Assembly: GCA_008360955.1 (NCBI GenBank)
Contig: LUCM01004327.1
Location: 95,660-159,659 of the forward strand
Length of the DNA stretch: 64,000 nucleotides
Origin: Fasciolopsis buskii
Taxonomy: Eukaryota; Platyhelminthes; Trematoda; Plagiorchiida; Fasciolidae
Direction of reading: 5' to 3'
In this document: piece by piece, positions 22,512-34,949 of the stretch
Layout of the letters: each line of letters starts with the position of its first letter
Numbering within the stretch: the first letter of the stretch is position 1
Made by a program: the position numbers and the translations under genes
The notes under the pieces: generated by a model
Told to the model about the DNA's origin: nothing
Databases searched by the model: none
What the model saw: the letters and a program-made list of their open reading frames with translations, nothing else

Positions 22512-23610
22512 ATGAACTTCCTTGAATCAATTAATCACATATTGAGATGATTTAATGCTCGACTGACTGGAGCGCTTTTAGACGTCCATTTCATGCAACT
22601 TGATATACACTTGTTCAACTACATGAATAGTTACACTTATCGCACTTGACCTATTTAGGATACAAAACGAATTCGGACAGTATTTGCTATTGGTAGTCTC
22701 AAGAGTTGCTATTGACGAGAGGTCCAAGGACGGTTCAGATAAATAAATTCATCGTTGGACCACTAACCTGGCAACACCAAAATACACCAGGTTCCATGCA
22801 GAAAGCATTCGCCCTATGCGAGTGAACTTTGCTGCATTTATGATGCAAACGTAGTCCCGTCTGGCATTCATCCTTCCAGTCTGTAAGTATCTTCAGCGGC
22901 CTGTGATTAGGGTGGTGCCATGGGCGGGTGAACTATATCGTTCCTTTTAGCCCGTTCACCAAACCGTCGGGGCGTGTCAAAGTTTTGCGTTGGTACTGGA
23001 TCAGCCAGCCTTGATCGAACGCAGAGTCTGACCCGCTTGGCGTGAAACATTCGGTGTGAGCTAGTGATCGCATTTTGGTGAGGAATGATAACAGCCTAAA
23101 AGGACCGAGCTTTCTGACACACCCTGAGTAGGCTTTAACTCTTAATGACTTCATCATGGCTTCGATTACTGTGGAGCAGGTAACCGTAATCGCTTTGTCG
23201 TTGTTACGGTACGCAGGAGACAGCCTCAAAGGTTAAGCGACCAACTACGGATTTTCAACTCGACTGCTTTTAAGCTCTCACATACAATGGATATGTTGCA
23301 TGAACTATAATTGACAATGGTTGGCGCGCTAAGCACGAGTAAAACAAAAAAAATCGACTTGAACACCGTGCATATGTAAAATAATCTTGGTGAAAGTTCC
23401 CGATTTGTTCATCTCTCATGTCAATCTATTTCACTCACACTGGATACCACAGAGAATAGTCTCAAAACAAGAGCTGTTTTTGGAGCTATTTGGTTCCGTG
23501 TTTACTACTGAAACTCGTTCTGATAACACGAAAAAATCCAGCGATCTACCCAGTATGTACCCAGGTGATACTCGTGAGATGCATTTGAGTTCATTATTTT
23601 TATCAAATTT
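22512..23610. other. 3' flank of the ASM-like gene
   Basis: It holds the 3'UTR candidate with AATAAA at 22742-22747. Beyond it to 23.6 kb I see no coding exon, RNA or repeat. Confidence 0.5.
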
Positions 23611-23618
23611 TCCACCTT

Positions 23619-23761
23619 GCTCAGCTGTTGTCTTATCTAGGAATTCGACTTTTCGAACACCTGTAACGCGAGACATGTGTTTACCGGATCTTGAGAAGAA
23701 TTCTCTCCGCACTGCGTATAATGATTTAAAAATGTGTGAAGCACGTTCACAGCTAGTATAA
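23619..23761 (+). CDS. Possible exon of an uncharacterised protein
   Basis: A pyrimidine-rich acceptor (tccaccttgctcag) precedes an open frame reading VVLSRNSTFRTPVTRD and then LPDLEKNSLRTAYNDLKMCE to a stop at 23759-23761. A donor (agcta|gtataa) just before the stop would let the frame continue. The last part looks helical and charged. I do not recognise a family. It could belong with the open segment near 27.7-27.95 kb, but no phase-checked chain links them. An overlapping minus-strand frame (23431-23841) is longer but looks random. Confidence 0.22.
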
Positions 23762-26700
23762 ATGAACACCAGAAATGGCTTCAGCTGAAAAAATGTACAT
23801 CTTAAAAACACGCACTTTCTTGAATTTCGCCAGACAGGCATCGAAGCAATAACCTAACTTCTTCCCATGTGATAGAATTGTCGTATCTGAACGAATCAAT
23901 TTCGTCTCATTGTCGGCTAGTCGGCACTCTCCGGGATTTCCCATTGAAATCCAAAGGACGTGTGCTGCGTGCGAGAGGTCAATGGTATTCACTTCGCAAC
24001 ACGTCCACGTGTGCACTTTTGGACGAAAGGCTCTCAGTTCTCGTAAAGACAAGAACATCAGCCCCATTCAGAAATCACGGTTTTCGAGGTGAAGCGTCTG
24101 ATAGGCTAGTGGAATACCAAAATTGGAAGGACCTGTTCACTTCATTGCCGAAATACCTAAGGTCAGCGAAATAGCTTGTAGGTGCATAATTCTCAGCAAT
24201 TTCCAGAAGTGAAGTTTTGTAAGACTAGTTCAGACGGTGACAACAATGACACCAAAGCCGAGCAAAAATAAGGCGCGTATCTCGCAATTACTTGCGAGTA
24301 GTTTAAAGGTAGATAATGTTGATTCTTTATAACCATTATCCAGGAGGAGATCAACACAACTGCGGTAACTTCACGCTCATTACGTCAATCGATAATTTGA
24401 GCGAAACGCCCTATGAGAAAGTCGATGAATGCAGAGAAGCCGAATTAACCGGCGGAATAATCGATCAGCGATTGATCAAGGAAGACTAATCTGCTTTGAC
24501 ACTTGATATCAGTTTTGTGACATTTGTTCGGTTGCATTTTTTTCATCGCACACGAACTCGATACGTTTACACACATACTGCACTTTTCGAGAGTCCTCGA
24601 TTTCGAATCACTCCGATCACTCGGTATTTCTCAGCTGCGCGGGTGTTGTCGTATCGGTGCTATTTCGGGCCCACGATACATACCTTAAATTTCTCGCTTC
24701 TGGTTGTTGTCTCGAGTCTTCCCTATTCTATGGACTGAGGGACTTTGTCAATCGCGGCTTCAGACTCCGAAAGGAGACACATTCGGGGTAGCATTCCGGA
24801 CATCGTCTAAGAGTGTTTGAGACACCAAGGGATAGTAAGTCTTTTGTCATTCGTATGTGAGCTGAAGTGTGTATGTGTGTGTGTGTACTTGCGTGTATGC
24901 GCACTTGCGAAGCGTTGAAATCAACATTCGCTCGCGGAACCACCTCGGGTTGAGTTTCTTAAGATTAAATTTTGTTTGCCAAAAGCTTTGGAGGAACCGC
25001 ACATGCGGCGCTGGGATCGACCAAAACCAGTAATCCACATGTGCGAAGACGATGTTAAAAGAAAACGGTGAGCGTCATGTTCATAAACCATTTGACATCC
25101 ACGAGAGAGACAGCCAGGTGATGGATTACATCAGTTATTTTTCAAGTAGCCGTGGACAACAACCAGAGAAGTCTCTAGATGGTCTGATTGAGCTTGGAGG
25201 CCTTCGTGGAATGACTACGGTTCATTATCCCGCTAAAAGTTACACAAAATTTCGACATTTCGTTTCATGCATGAATTGCTGCCCTGCGCACCGCATAGTT
25301 TGTGTTCAAACCTCAGGTTATCCGGTCAACCCTATACTCGGGAAGCACCAAGCTTCAGTTTCCTTTCTAGTAGAACTCATCAGCACTGAGCACCCTTCAT
25401 CACCTTCAGGGTCTGAACTCTGAGCTTGGTGATTCTGATTACACTGAACATGATCTGGTAGCACAATGGTACCTCACACCCACCAGTTGGAAAACCTCGG
25501 TTCAAGCCCTGTATGCCATTGTGGATACAGATCACTGGTGAACTCTAATTGTGCTTCCCCAGTGTAGAATTGACCAGATGATATGAATTTAGTGTGTGAA
25601 CGTTGTGGTCCGAAGGGGAGTCAACCGAACAGTAAATTCTACGCCGGACTTTACCAGCAATTAACTGAGCTATATATGAATACCTTATCCTTTTGATTCG
25701 CTCTTGTGCATCATTTTATTCCCCTCAAGCTCTGGTCGTGTAATGACTACTTAATCTGCGGTCACCACTAAATCGTGAACAAATTCCCGTCAATCCTATG
25801 GCTCGTTGCATGCAACATTATTGTTTCATATCCTTATTTGGCAACTAATTTGCTGTTGTTTTGGCTACTACTATATTTCGTGCTGTTGTGGTTTCGTTGC
25901 TGACCGACTAAGTTGGATCGAAATTCTCTCGCCTATCAACCTTCCTAACTTTCTGTCTCACTTCGATGATTGCAAATCAATATTCATTGAAAGTGGCTAT
26001 TTGCTAGTCGATGCTTATTTAGGCAGCAAAGGGTTCACACACCTGGCCGGCGCTCGCGTGTTATCAGCCCTGTTCTACTGACGGAATTCGCTTGCGACAT
26101 GCAGTTCCACCGAGACAAATTGGATCGGTCACTTTCGTGGAGGTGGTCACATCTGTTTTACTTGATCACAGGCAGTGCAAAATCTATGCTAGGATTCCCA
26201 TGACCTAGTCTCTCATATCTGCACACATCGTCAGGCCAAAACAGATAGGAAAATGTTATTCCAATGATGAAAAATATGGCAATCCATGGCGCTTCATTTT
26301 AGTAATCTTTTATGGGCGGTCCATGTATATGATAATCACTTTTCAACCTTTACCGTGGCAGACAAGTTGCTGAAATCCCACATCAATTTCCGTCGTTTGG
26401 ATGATGAGTGCCGCGATCTAAAGACTCTCGCCCCAATCTGGTATCCATGCTCCGCTATTTAAGAACAGTCCAATTTTGTCAACGTGGTTATAAAATTGCA
26501 GTAGTTTCTCGTAATTTGACTAGCCGGACATTTTTGGAGGGGATCTGAATTGCAGTGAATCAGGCTTAAGGAATTTCGTGAATAATGCCCACGATAACTG
26601 AGCTTGAACAACTTCACGCATCTTGAAGTCACGGTCGCGAGAAATATTTCTTCCTATCAACTGCCGTTAGTTGTTCTTAAAGAACTGACGTGCAAGAAAG

Positions 26701-27644
26701 GATTAATTTGAGTCATGTGACAACAGGACAACGCATCATACAAGGTCGGATTTCGGGCAAACTCTAGGTTATCGTATCAGATTCGAAATGATGTATTTTT
26801 ACAGACATATGAGACGGCTTCACTCGTATGATTTTCCACGGTGTCTATCACTCAAACGGAATGTTTTAGGACTTAGTCGTTAGCAGTATTTGAACTAAAA
26901 GTGGTCTAAATTATGAAGGAAATGTGCAGATCCAAAATGCTAATGAATGTCTTACACTCGTACTTACACACTAAACGGTTTTATGAGAAATCAGTTGTGG
27001 AAAAAAGACATCTAATCACGTTCACTTAGGATCTTTCGTGTATTGGAATTTTCCCGCATAAAATATCTGTCACGCCCCTAAAGCAGTTAGACTTATTTAG
27101 GATAGGCTTCAAAGCTCGACAAAAGGAATAAAAAAGGAAAACATCCGTTTGTTAGACGAGCATTAGCTGTGCATCAGGGAATAGGATCATTAGTAAAGAC
27201 AAACACCAGAATTTAAACTACGGAAAATCCAGTGTGAGTGAAACTGTCGTCCATGATCGTAAGAATCCATCACCTTGACTTTGACACGATAATCAATAGT
27301 AATCCACATGTGTTATTCGGCGTTAACCTCTCATCATATGACTAGACTTAATCTCTTCGTGTCTGTCATTTCCGCCTGAACAGCTTGTAACAGCTGATGG
27401 TAGGAAACATTTCACGCAGTCGTGACGTCAAGAGGGTTAGTTATGCGCTATTACAACCGGTTTTTGTAAGCAAACGCTGACAAATAATCACGCTTCCTAA
27501 GCTCTTAGTTTTGCCGGCGTAATTTACAGGTGAGACACTCATTGTCATTTCTTGGGGAAGTGTTGCTCCGCTAGGATCTCCGTTCGCCATTACATTCGTT
27601 AGGAATTAGCACTGCTTAAAAATCTGACTGGCTTCCATCTATAA
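23762..27644. other. Non-coding or unresolved region
   Basis: Open segments at 23869-24174 and 25052-25423 (plus) lack clear splice borders or known motifs. A (TG)n stretch lies at 24867-24885. A tRNA-like SINE candidate is at 25445-25560. Otherwise nothing is recognised. Confidence 0.4.
25445..25560 (+). mobile_element. tRNA-like SINE candidate
   Basis: The segment has an A-box-like TGGTAGCACAATGGTA and a B-box-like GGTTCAAGCCC about 35 bp apart, the spacing of a tRNA internal promoter. No proper acceptor stem is formed, so this is not a functional tRNA. No second copy was found in the window, so the SINE call is tentative. Confidence 0.4.
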
Positions 27645-27950
27645 TTGGGGCCGGATACTGCTACACTGAAAAGATCCATTCCACCCAGAAGAAGCACATT
27701 TAGCCGCTCCCAATTAGGTCGTAGATGCACTCATTCCGTCGAACCGTCAAAACAACATCGTTTGGCCATTCAAAAGAATTTCAGACCTGTCTGTCATATT
27801 CCTACCTCTGATTCAAGTTCATACTTGTATGGTTCGAGTTGTGTTCAATATCCTTGGCTAAACCCAGATGTAGCGGATCGACAAGTCCGAACATTGTACA
27901 TAGGACAGTTTCCAACTAGAGTATTAGAGATGATGAAGCAAAATAAATAA
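27645..27950 (+). CDS. Possible terminal exon of an uncharacterised protein
   Basis: This is an open segment following an in-frame stop (TAA TTG at 27642-27647), so if coding it must begin at an internal acceptor, for example after ...gcacatttag near 27701. It reads RRSTFSRSQLGRRCTHSVEP and later YPWLNPDVADRQVRTLYIGQ, ending MMKQNK and TAA. AATAAA overlaps the stop. Composition is protein-like (basic N-terminal part, aromatic C-terminal part), but there is no recognisable domain. Orientation matches the tentative exon at 23.6 kb. Confidence 0.25.
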   Translation: MGPDTATLKRSIPPRRSTFSRSQLGRRCTHSVEPSKQHRLAIQKNFRPVCHIPTSDSSSYLYGSSCVQYPWLNPDVADRQVRTLYIGQFPTRVLEMMKQNK

Positions 27951-28159
27951 AATCTTTCTGATCTAGCAAGTTTGAGGTCGCTTTTACTAACTCCCCCAAA
28001 AAAGATCGACTGTTTGTTAACTCATTATTACTCCAAATTTTCTCGTAACAGTAGTAGGATTGTAACCAACCCATATACAAACGCTTTTGGTGAGCAAAAC
28101 AGTGTCTCAACGTTTTCTGATTTATTTTCAATACTTATTATTCCACTTTACGAGGAAAA

Positions 28160-28220
28160 TTTCTATAATAATATAATATAATATAATATATATAGTATAA
28201 CAATATAATAATGATAATAT
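28160..28220. repeat. AT-rich microsatellite (TATAA)n
   Basis: Tandem taatataatataatataata followed by tatatatag and similar AT-only units. Confidence 0.85.
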
Positions 28221-28221
28221 A

Positions 28222-29979
28222 TAACATTACATCATAATTAACCCATAACCTTACCATTCAATGTGTTTGAACCTCTCTTCCTTCCAAAAAAGGAAACTTC
28301 ATTTAAGACGGAGTCATTATTAACTGTTCTGAATTATTCTGTCTGAAAGCAGTTACGCCCATCTCAACCAATGACCATTATCTTCCTCTACCAACGCCTA
28401 AGATATATTCTCAATCTGTTTCCCATTCGCCCCTGTAAACAAACCAAATCCAAGTTTACCTTCGTAGGTTTTTCACACGACAACCTTATTCTTTTTCTAA
28501 CGTTTGCTTCACGCGCGCCTTCTTGTTTTCCTTACGTACTCTTGTTAAATGACAACTCAGGACTTTCCTTAGAGGCGGTCAATGCAATCTTCCATATTTT
28601 GTCCTCCCATGGATACCATATTCCTCTCAAAAGGCGCACTTTTATCTCAGTTACTGAAGGTCCTAAGGAGACGCGAGGAACACTTTTAAGAATTCCATAG
28701 CAATCTACGTGTACGACACAATTTCAGCTCCAAAAATGCTTAAGTCAAACGTTGACACGAAGTTGGCTAGTCAAATCCTGAGTGGTAACAGCCACAGTTC
28801 CCTATGACGTGGCGTTTTACTGATCTTTGCTAAGAAAACGCGGTAGGTGCAGTGTCCTGCGAATGCCGACTGTATCAACCGCCTCATCAACCGTCCTTCC
28901 AGCTATACTTCAGTTAAGTTTCTAAAGGCCAATAATGGGTACTTTACCTTATTTCCAATGAAGACAAGCGCATGTTTCATCGCAGTAATAACATTACCTA
29001 GGGGTTAGGTCCTTCCAGTCCATCTTCATCACATCCGAAGTAGAGTGTTGCGTACCTGACTCGTGCATTCAGTTTTCTGGTTGACGCATCGTGAAGCCTG
29101 TCTTTCATTCCCGACTGCTGAGTAGCCGTCACTAATGCTTCCATCCCAAAATCTAGTGCTTTAACTGTTAAGGCTGAGTGATGTTAGGATAGAACAACGG
29201 CGGCCGGAAATCGCTGTATCAACTATTAAGTTCAATTCAGATTCACGTTTAAGTACGTCGTGATGACATGTGACTTGCCAGCTAAGAACCAATCCAAACA
29301 CAGTACGGATTAATGTCGATCGTTCACCATACGACCAATGTAAAACAATGACAACACAGAACCATAAAGTAACAGGACAGTTTGTTAAGCGTTTGTGCAA
29401 ATGCTTCTCTAACATCAGCCAAACTCTCGTTTCACTGCCCCAAGGACATTCGGTATTAGTTGATAGAGCACGAAGTTGCGATTTCCCAATCGTTAGCCAT
29501 GACGGCTTCCGCTGATCGTTTTGATTCTGTTTCAATTCCACCTCCCCCATTCAAAAAAGAAAATTAGAAGGTCTTTTGGTAGTTAGCACGACTGTTCTTT
29601 TAGGCTATACTCAAGTTATTTATATAGGTCTTCTCAAATTAAAATGCGTATGTTGATTGCTTCCCATCTCTCGGGCTCGCTGTCTCTTCTTTGGCTCCGT
29701 TTGCCACCGAACGTGAGACGAAAATCGTACCAATTTTTCATCGTTCCAGATTTGAGGGGAAGGGTTGGTTCCCCTTCGTCTTTCTGCATTTGGGTGTGCT
29801 ATCGATTCGATCCTTGCTCAATGAGTCACTAACCGGGCTAGTCAGGCCTGTTGACCGGGCCTATTTCCTAGACATGATTTAGTTGCATGGTACCGTGATT
29901 CATCAGACCGAAACAAATCAGCCCCGTACTTGGACACCAACTCGTAGCCTCAGATTGCGCGTGCTGTGCCCAAGCGCCT
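28222..29979. other. Non-coding region, nothing recognised
   Basis: Several short open frames occur (for example 28371-28700 plus and 29161-29550 minus), but none has a recognisable motif or splice context. Confidence 0.4.
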
Positions 29980-30175
29980 ACTGAAAATCATGGGAGCACT
30001 ATACAACTGTCCCACGATTTCCAGGAATCATCAGCAGTCGCTGACCCTCACCCGGGAACTGGGATACGAACCCAGACAACGTAACGCCTAGGGCATTTGA
30101 CGCATAGTGAGTTTTCGCATGATAACATCCTAGCTAGGGTGCGATGGGCATGCAATGCTGATCATTCCTAATGGA
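29980..30175 (-). mobile_element. Diverged tRNA-derived SINE
   Basis: The reverse strand carries GGGTTCGTATCCCAGTTCC (B-box-like), and the segment gggagcactatacaactgtc matches the ggaagcactgtacagctgtc tail of the SINE pair at 14.2-15.0 kb. The distal part (gcaatgctgatcattcctaa) also matches. It is an older member of the same family, lying 370 bp from the left arm of the large inverted repeat. Confidence 0.65.
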
Positions 30176-30428
30176 GGTAAAACAAATATAGCGCTTGCAC
30201 GATGTTAAATGGCAAGGTGGACGTTGAAACAGGATGGCGTATGAGTTGGACATCTAAATATTTCGAAGTCGGTTCTCCTAAGCAAAAATCATCATCTGAA
30301 AGATGCTCATCAGCACAGAAATATTCACGAGGGTGGCTTTCTAAAATATCGAGATATTTTTCGTAAGACACTGAAGAAAAATCAAGCATTTCCATCTGCC
30401 AAACGATTTCAGCGGAAAGTAATTTCAT
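30168..30428 (-). CDS. Unrecognised 86-codon open frame
   Basis: An ATG-started minus-strand frame encodes MKLLSAEIVWQMEMLDFSSV and later an acidic section (REYFCADEHLSDDDFCLGEP), with the stop just inside the SINE boundary. It has a plausible amino-acid composition but no known motif, no second copy and no obvious splice sites. It sits between a SINE and the left inverted-repeat arm. It may be chance or a fragment of an unknown element. Confidence 0.2.
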   Translation of the reverse strand: MKLLSAEIVWQMEMLDFSSVSYEKYLDILESHPREYFCADEHLSDDDFCLGEPTSKYLDVQLIRHPVSTSTLPFNIVQALYLFYLH

Positions 30429-30541
30429 TTAAAAAAGTTACGAATTTTTAAAGTGAAATAGAAGATTATCTCCAGTCTTGCAAAACAATGTCCTTTCACA
30501 CTAATTTTCTCCTGTAAGCCCATCGATTTTTGCGTTAACCA

Positions 30542-32927
30542 ACAAAATCTTTGAAATTCGTCGGCAGGGAATGTCATTTATTAATCGTGTGACTTGCTTA
30601 CCATCAAACGAATTGTATATTACACCGTGTGAATACAATCATCCACATGCGAAAACGATTGTTCAGAATATACTTTCAGATCCCAATTATCATCTGCTCG
30701 ATGATCTCTCAAAATGACAATCTCACATTTCCACATAGTACGCTTCCGTTCCATACATTCCAAAAGCAATATCTATATAGGAGGCCAGACATTCTTTAAT
30801 AGTCATGACTCCTGAAAAACCGGGGACGTGTTTTAGATGACGTCTTGAGCAACCCGTCACAAATGCACAAATTGTTCACCTCACGAGTGTTTCTTCCAGT
30901 GTCTTTTGTCTTCCTTTGTGTAAGGTGATGAGGAAAACCATTTCTTTTCACTATCGTTTTCAACTGAAATGCCAGATTTATGAAAACAAAGTCCACACAA
31001 AACAACAAAAAATACAATACAACGCGGCACAGTAAAATACAACACAATACAACACAACAAAATACAGTGCAATGAAACGAAACACAGTACAATTCCGTGC
31101 AACACTAAACAATGCTTCAATTCAGGTCAAACCAGCCAGATTATACAAATTTGATCCGACGAGACACCATGTGATCATATGGCACTCAACATTTCAGAGG
31201 CACGGTTGTCGGCTTCCATCCAAACTCCACATCCGGTTCTCTCGACCTGAACACCTATGACACATAGCCCATTCACTGCATCCATAATTCAAATGTCACG
31301 ACAAATCAGTACCTTACTCAGGGTGAGATGAGTAACACAGTAGACGAGTGTGCATGATTCGTAACTTGAAGAGCATTGAGTATAAACTGTGACCCGTGGT
31401 TCTTACACTTCTGAAGATGCTGGAGAAACGGTTTGTACGCAATCGAAACGTTTTCTTCGATTCTATTACCGGACAAAGCAAGACGACAGGCAAAAGACAT
31501 TAGACAAGTCAGTCTTCTCATCAGGCCTCCTCAAATGCAAAATCCCGCAAAATTCGTCAGAATCAGTCAAAATACATACACCATTCATGCATTAAAACTG
31601 AAGTCCTTTCGTTTGATGAGTGAAGCCGGCGAAATTACATGACAAATGCCATGTTCTATTCGCTCCGACGATTCGGCCAAGTTCTTCTAGTGAACAAATT
31701 TCGATCTGCTAGGAGAAATGGACTGAAACAAACAGGTTTGTAGTTTAACGGTTAACTCTTCGTGTTTGTTTGACTGCATGGAGAGACGGGTGGACCGATT
31801 CGGACGATTAATTACCACATCATTATCACATTAGTAGTATCCAATGAATGTTAATTTGTTCTCGCTTGATGTTGAATCTAGATACATCATTTTATCTCGT
31901 GTAAATTATGCGCATGTGCACTTGTCTGTGTCTGTGCCTGTGCCTGTGTCTGTTTGTATGCGTGTATGTGCGCGCACAGGTAAATTCCGTTTCCATACAA
32001 CTCTACAGACTGCAATAGGCCGTGCCATGACTAACGAGAAAGGGATCAAACGGGTGGTATTAAATACATGCAATCCGTTTCACCGTGATTTCTTCACTTA
32101 TGCATTCATTCGGTCGATTACTTCGTCGCGCCTTCCGGATCGAAGTCGTTTTCATTAGTTCGCGATTTCGATTGTGAAGAAATGACAAGTTTGGTGAGAT
32201 GTTCGTTGTGGAAAGTGACATATTGTGATTGAAAAATACCGTCCACTTAATTACACAACATAATCATCGATGACGGATGAATTCCAAATGTTCGGCCAGG
32301 GGATAAGACGTCACACAAACTAGCCGGTGATTGCATGTTTTGTGTTGAACATCAACACCTCGGCCAATTTCTATCCGATGTGACCATTCCGTGAATGACA
32401 AACTGTTGACTGAAACAATCCGAATTCAAAAGATCGTCGAATCCAGCAGCGACAAGAACCGAAGCATGAACGTCATCGGCGCTTTGATATCTCGTGTGCC
32501 ACGAAAGTTGAGCTGTGAGATAACGAGGAACAATATGTACACATATGAATGATTTTTGAGTGGCACCCATGCATGGGCTCGAATTGCTTATGGGCGAACA
32601 ACTCATCACAATCAGGTNGCTTGGACATCTGTTAAATATTGTCAGTGGTAAATCATGGCAAAGTAGATCTCAACCAGCTGTTTCGTTTTCTTTGCACGTG
32701 GATAAAAGCGCAATTGTTCCGTAGCTTCTCTTCCTGTTCGCGTGACGAACTCTTCCTAACTCTGACTCGTTTATTTCATGGTCTCTGTTGTAGCTAGCAA
32801 ACCAGGTTACTAAGAGCTGGTATGTGGATTTGGTAGAATCGTTTCACCACCACATTTGACCCATCCATGCTGATTCCAAATATGATTCAAATGAATCGAG
32901 AAATTTTCCACATCAGACGATCATTTG
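30542..32927 (+). repeat. Left arm of a ~2.4-kb inverted repeat
   Basis: This arm is the reverse complement of 50208-52620 with few substitutions and small indels. Homology starts at aaaatctttgaaa (30542) and ends after cagacgatca (about 32927); flanks are unrelated. It contains a pentanucleotide AATAC/AACAC tract (31005-31095), a TG-rich tract (31918-31980) and several short open frames shared with the other arm, none recognised. The arm includes one ambiguous base at 32618. No terminal inverted repeats, RT or transposase motifs were seen, so the nature of the unit is unknown. Confidence 0.85.
31005..31095. repeat. AATAC/AACAC pentanucleotide tract
   Basis: Imperfect tandem aatacaacacaatacaacac units inside the left inverted-repeat arm; the complementary tract is at about 52065-52160 in the right arm. 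Confidence 0.8.
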
Positions 32928-34940
32928 GAGATTACATTACTTTGATTGTCAAAGCATGCTGTGACATTCATGCATATTTCTTAAAGTTCAACAAATCGGG
33001 CATTGTTGCCTTCCTCATCTTTACATGGGTAGCTGTGGAACCAATTAATATACAAAGTCTTTACGGTGTTCACCTCCAACCGCCGAAAATTAAGAGAACA
33101 GTGTAGTGGCCAGAACGTGTAACATATCCTAACTGGTCAAAAGTAAATTTTTGAATCATTCTGACTGGAGAGAGAATGACGGCACAGTTGCTGTTAACAG
33201 TTCGCCGACGTGTTCTTCCGTGCCCTTCCATATCTGATTAACGTATCTTTCGGACCCTAACCATGAAGACATGGAATGCTTACTTCATCCAGGGCCTCAC
33301 AACATCCGTTGAATTCCATCCGTCATCGCTTCTAGTCCGTGGGAGGGACAGAAAACGAGGCACGGTTTGATGGACTTGAGTTTGCTCTACCTTGCACAAG
33401 ACCCGACTTAGAAAGTCTACTTTGTTATTTTTTGGCAGGGCTTTTGGAATGTTACCTTGCTGCTCCGAATGTATATATTTATTCGTAACTGTTATACTAT
33501 TGACTTACCCTGAATGACAAATTCTTTCTTACACTGACGCTTTTTTCCTTTCTATAAAAATGAGCGCTCGTCCCATTTAATTCCGGAATTTCTGACATTC
33601 TTTTAGAGAATAAGTTAAGCACTTGCTTATGAAGGCTGGTGGATGTCCAAGAAAATATCAACCGGATTGGAGAGCTGCTACAATATATCGCTCATGGGAT
33701 GCAGTGCTTATACTACCCATTTTATTTGCCAATGTGCTGTCTTTCTTGTGAAAGTTTGACGAGATATCTCACTTACCTTCCTAGAATGAAGTTGAACATA
33801 TTCGGACCATTCTACTGCGGGGTTTTCCGTTGCACTCCGATATTGATGATAATGCAATTCAGCAGTGACCGGACTTCCTATATGAAAAGTATAGAAGGTG
33901 GTGTCTGTATTTATCTGCCTTAGGTGATGTAACTATTCTTGTCCAGTATTGACTTCTAATAGTTATGCCTTTATCCGTTTAAACCCGCGTGATTTTTATT
34001 TATTTCAATGCATTATTTTCGTCGATATCTACTTTGTCGTTGATGCGTCAGTACACGATTTCAGAGAATTTAAGGATGCGCTATCCAGACTTTTATTAAT
34101 TTTGTATTCTCGCTAGTGACTTAGATAAATCTGATACTTCTTGCTTAGGACGTTTTGGCTTCCTCAATCCCATACAGTTTCCTCCACCGAACGACACTTT
34201 TCTTAACCGGGTTTGGTTAACTTTCTGATAGGCTCTATGTCCATGAACCTCTTTCCACTAGAATGTCTGAACACTGTCGTTTACTTCTTCATCCCAAGGT
34301 TTATTGAGAAATTAATTTCTCAATCCGATCCATATTTCTCACCGGCATTGTGACTAGGCGCGGTCGCTATCTACCGAGCTTGAGCACGCTGCATAATACG
34401 GTAGGCTCGACTGATGTTTCAGTCTTTTCTCTTCATGGTAAGTCACAGTACTGTAAGTGTCTAAATGATTACCCTAGTTTTGTTATGAAGTCTTTGCTCG
34501 ATTGTCTGGCTTAGGAGATTTTCCTCTCACTACCTGAAGCGACTTAGTCGAGCTAAGCAGATGGCATACAACAGTGGTGGCGTTAGTATCCTTATTGAAA
34601 ATGAGACGGGGACGGCTGGAGGGACTACATGCATTCTCGAGGTGGTTTCGTCCTGGTAACAAAAGCTACCAAGAAGATGTGCAATATGTTGAAACAAATG
34701 TACAGCTGGAAACCAAAATCCAACGTCATGTCCAAGAACTTACAGATCAGTTCTCTGAATGCTTTGGCCACCCCACTTTCCCTTCCATTTGTTGTTCTTA
34801 ATGAGGTCACTCCGTTTTCGGAAGACTAAAGCCTGAATAATTTGCCTAAAGTTAAAAGTAACAAATTTAACATATCTAATTTATTTTCTGGCTTACTGTT
34901 CAAACTATGTAGGCCTTATCTTAAGGCTCCGTTATTCAAA
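32928..34940. other. Non-coding region, nothing recognised
   Basis: No gene or repeat was identified. The open segment at 34574-34801 might be an upstream, less conserved part of the LINE that follows, but this cannot be shown. Confidence 0.4.
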
Positions 34941-34949
34941 CTTTTAATG

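Noticed and set aside
23431..23841. 136-codon minus-strand open frame
   Set aside because: Opposite strand to a better exon candidate and with Ser/Phe-rich random-looking composition.
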